A stretch of 64,000 bases of DNA from Sphingobacterium wenxiniae (GTDB lineage Bacteria > Bacteroidota > Bacteroidia > Sphingobacteriales > Sphingobacteriaceae), in assembly GCF_900116225.1 (NCBI RefSeq), contig NZ_FOZZ01000011.1, positions 1-64,000 of the forward strand. The letters run 5' to 3'. Shown here in pieces: positions 63,742-64,000 of the stretch (positions are counted from its first letter, which is position 1; each line of letters opens with the position of its first letter). Made by a program: the position numbers and the translations under genes. The notes beneath the pieces are model-generated. The model saw only the letters and a program-made list of their open reading frames with translations. It was not told where the DNA came from and did not search any database.

Positions 63742-64000
63742 AAGTTTGTATTCTTTAAGGCTTTTTCCAATAAATATTCTGGTTCTATATTTTTGTCATA
63801 AATCGACTTATGAAAGTCATTGAGCTTATTGAGCAAGCGGATTAGTTCCATTTTTTCATTTTGGGTCAAATCTCCTGTTACAATTTCAGTTGCTTTTCTG
63901 ATTTTATCCATTTGCTTATCCAAAACCTGAATACCTCTGTCCGTAATTTTCAAAACCTTACTTCTTTTATCAATTTCCGAGTCCATTTGGTTTACCCATC
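63738..64000 (-). CDS. MarR-family regulator, C-terminal part (cut by the window end)
   Basis: The frame is open past the window edge (residues WVNQ precede the first internal Met at 63986). [22 protein letters not shown] is the winged-helix wing and recognition end of MarR proteins, followed by the dimerisation helices ([16 protein letters not shown]). It is the first visible gene of the carotenoid operon and very likely controls it. The DNA-binding helix lies outside the window. Confidence 0.85.
   Translation of the reverse strand, partial: WVNQMDSEIDKRSKVLKITDRGIQVLDKQMDKIRKATEIVTGDLTQNEKMELIRLLNKLNDFHKSIYDKNIEPEYLLEKALKNTNL

Noticed and set aside
54118-64000. Right attachment site of the element at tRNA-Asn
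   Set aside because: I saw no second copy of the tRNA 3' end inside the window; it may lie beyond the right edge, so I do not claim element borders.
1-64000. CRISPR arrays and insertion sequences
   Set aside because: No regularly spaced repeat array and no transposase gene were found on either strand; the only tandem repeat is the short one at 32965-33000.

Overview
The window looks like a chromosomal segment of a Bacteroidota bacterium, most likely Sphingobacteriaceae (Sphingobacterium or a close relative). The evidence is the fused CcoNO oxidase subunit, a Rho with a long disordered linker, families typical of this phylum (MG2/TonB-plug surface protein, M61 peptidase, BadF-type sugar kinases, crtI-crtB-crtZ plus a cyclase-domain protein), and promoters of the Bacteroidota type (TTTG or TTG, about 19 bases, then TAnnTTTG). 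The genus is an inference; no database search was possible.

Layout. 1-106: 3' end of a 5S rRNA and its terminator, so an rRNA operon lies just upstream. 0.2-4 kb: radical SAM protein, MazG-like pyrophosphohydrolase, pseudouridine synthase, lytic transglycosylase. 4.2-9.9 kb: cbb3 oxidase operon ccoNO-Q-P-G-H plus a SafE-like membrane protein, with a Crp/Fnr-type palindrome upstream. 10-15.9 kb: RND efflux operon (adaptor, pump, outer membrane channel). 16.1-20.5 kb: cardiolipin synthase and a large MG2/TonB-plug surface protein. 20.9-24.5 kb: operon of acyl-CoA ligase, YihY protein and EamA transporter. 24.7-35 kb: housekeeping and small unknown genes, including two paralogous sugar-kinase-like proteins, one beside a sugar MFS transporter. 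35.1-42.2 kb: rho, pssA, hpt, folK, a 0.5 kb structured non-coding block, sppA, pgk. 42.3-47.1 kb: an unusual outer-membrane metallopeptidase/propeller/barrel protein, and mgtE.

47.2-53.9 kb: the most interesting unit. Five overlapping or abutting genes encode an ethanolamine-type permease, a glutamine-synthetase-like ligase, an iron-type alcohol dehydrogenase, a class I glutamine amidotransferase of the gamma-glutamyl-GABA hydrolase family, and an aldehyde dehydrogenase. A divergent Lrp/AsnC regulator and an array of AAATACC half-sites sit at the head. Read together they spell a microcompartment-free route that gamma-glutamylates an amino alcohol (best guess ethanolamine), oxidises it twice, and hydrolyses the product to glutamate plus an amino acid (glycine in the ethanolamine case).

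54.1-64 kb: a tRNA-Asn followed by a decayed mobile element. An integrase N-terminal stub is fused by deletion to the tail of a probable mobilization gene, followed by a relaxase pseudogene with a nonsense codon and a frameshift. Next comes an eleven-gene, mostly translationally coupled minus-strand operon for carotenoid synthesis (crtI, crtB, cyclase, crtZ, idi) and light protection (photolyase), headed by a MarR-type regulator cut by the window edge. The expected pigment is zeaxanthin-like. The operon probably arrived as, or beside, the mobile element.
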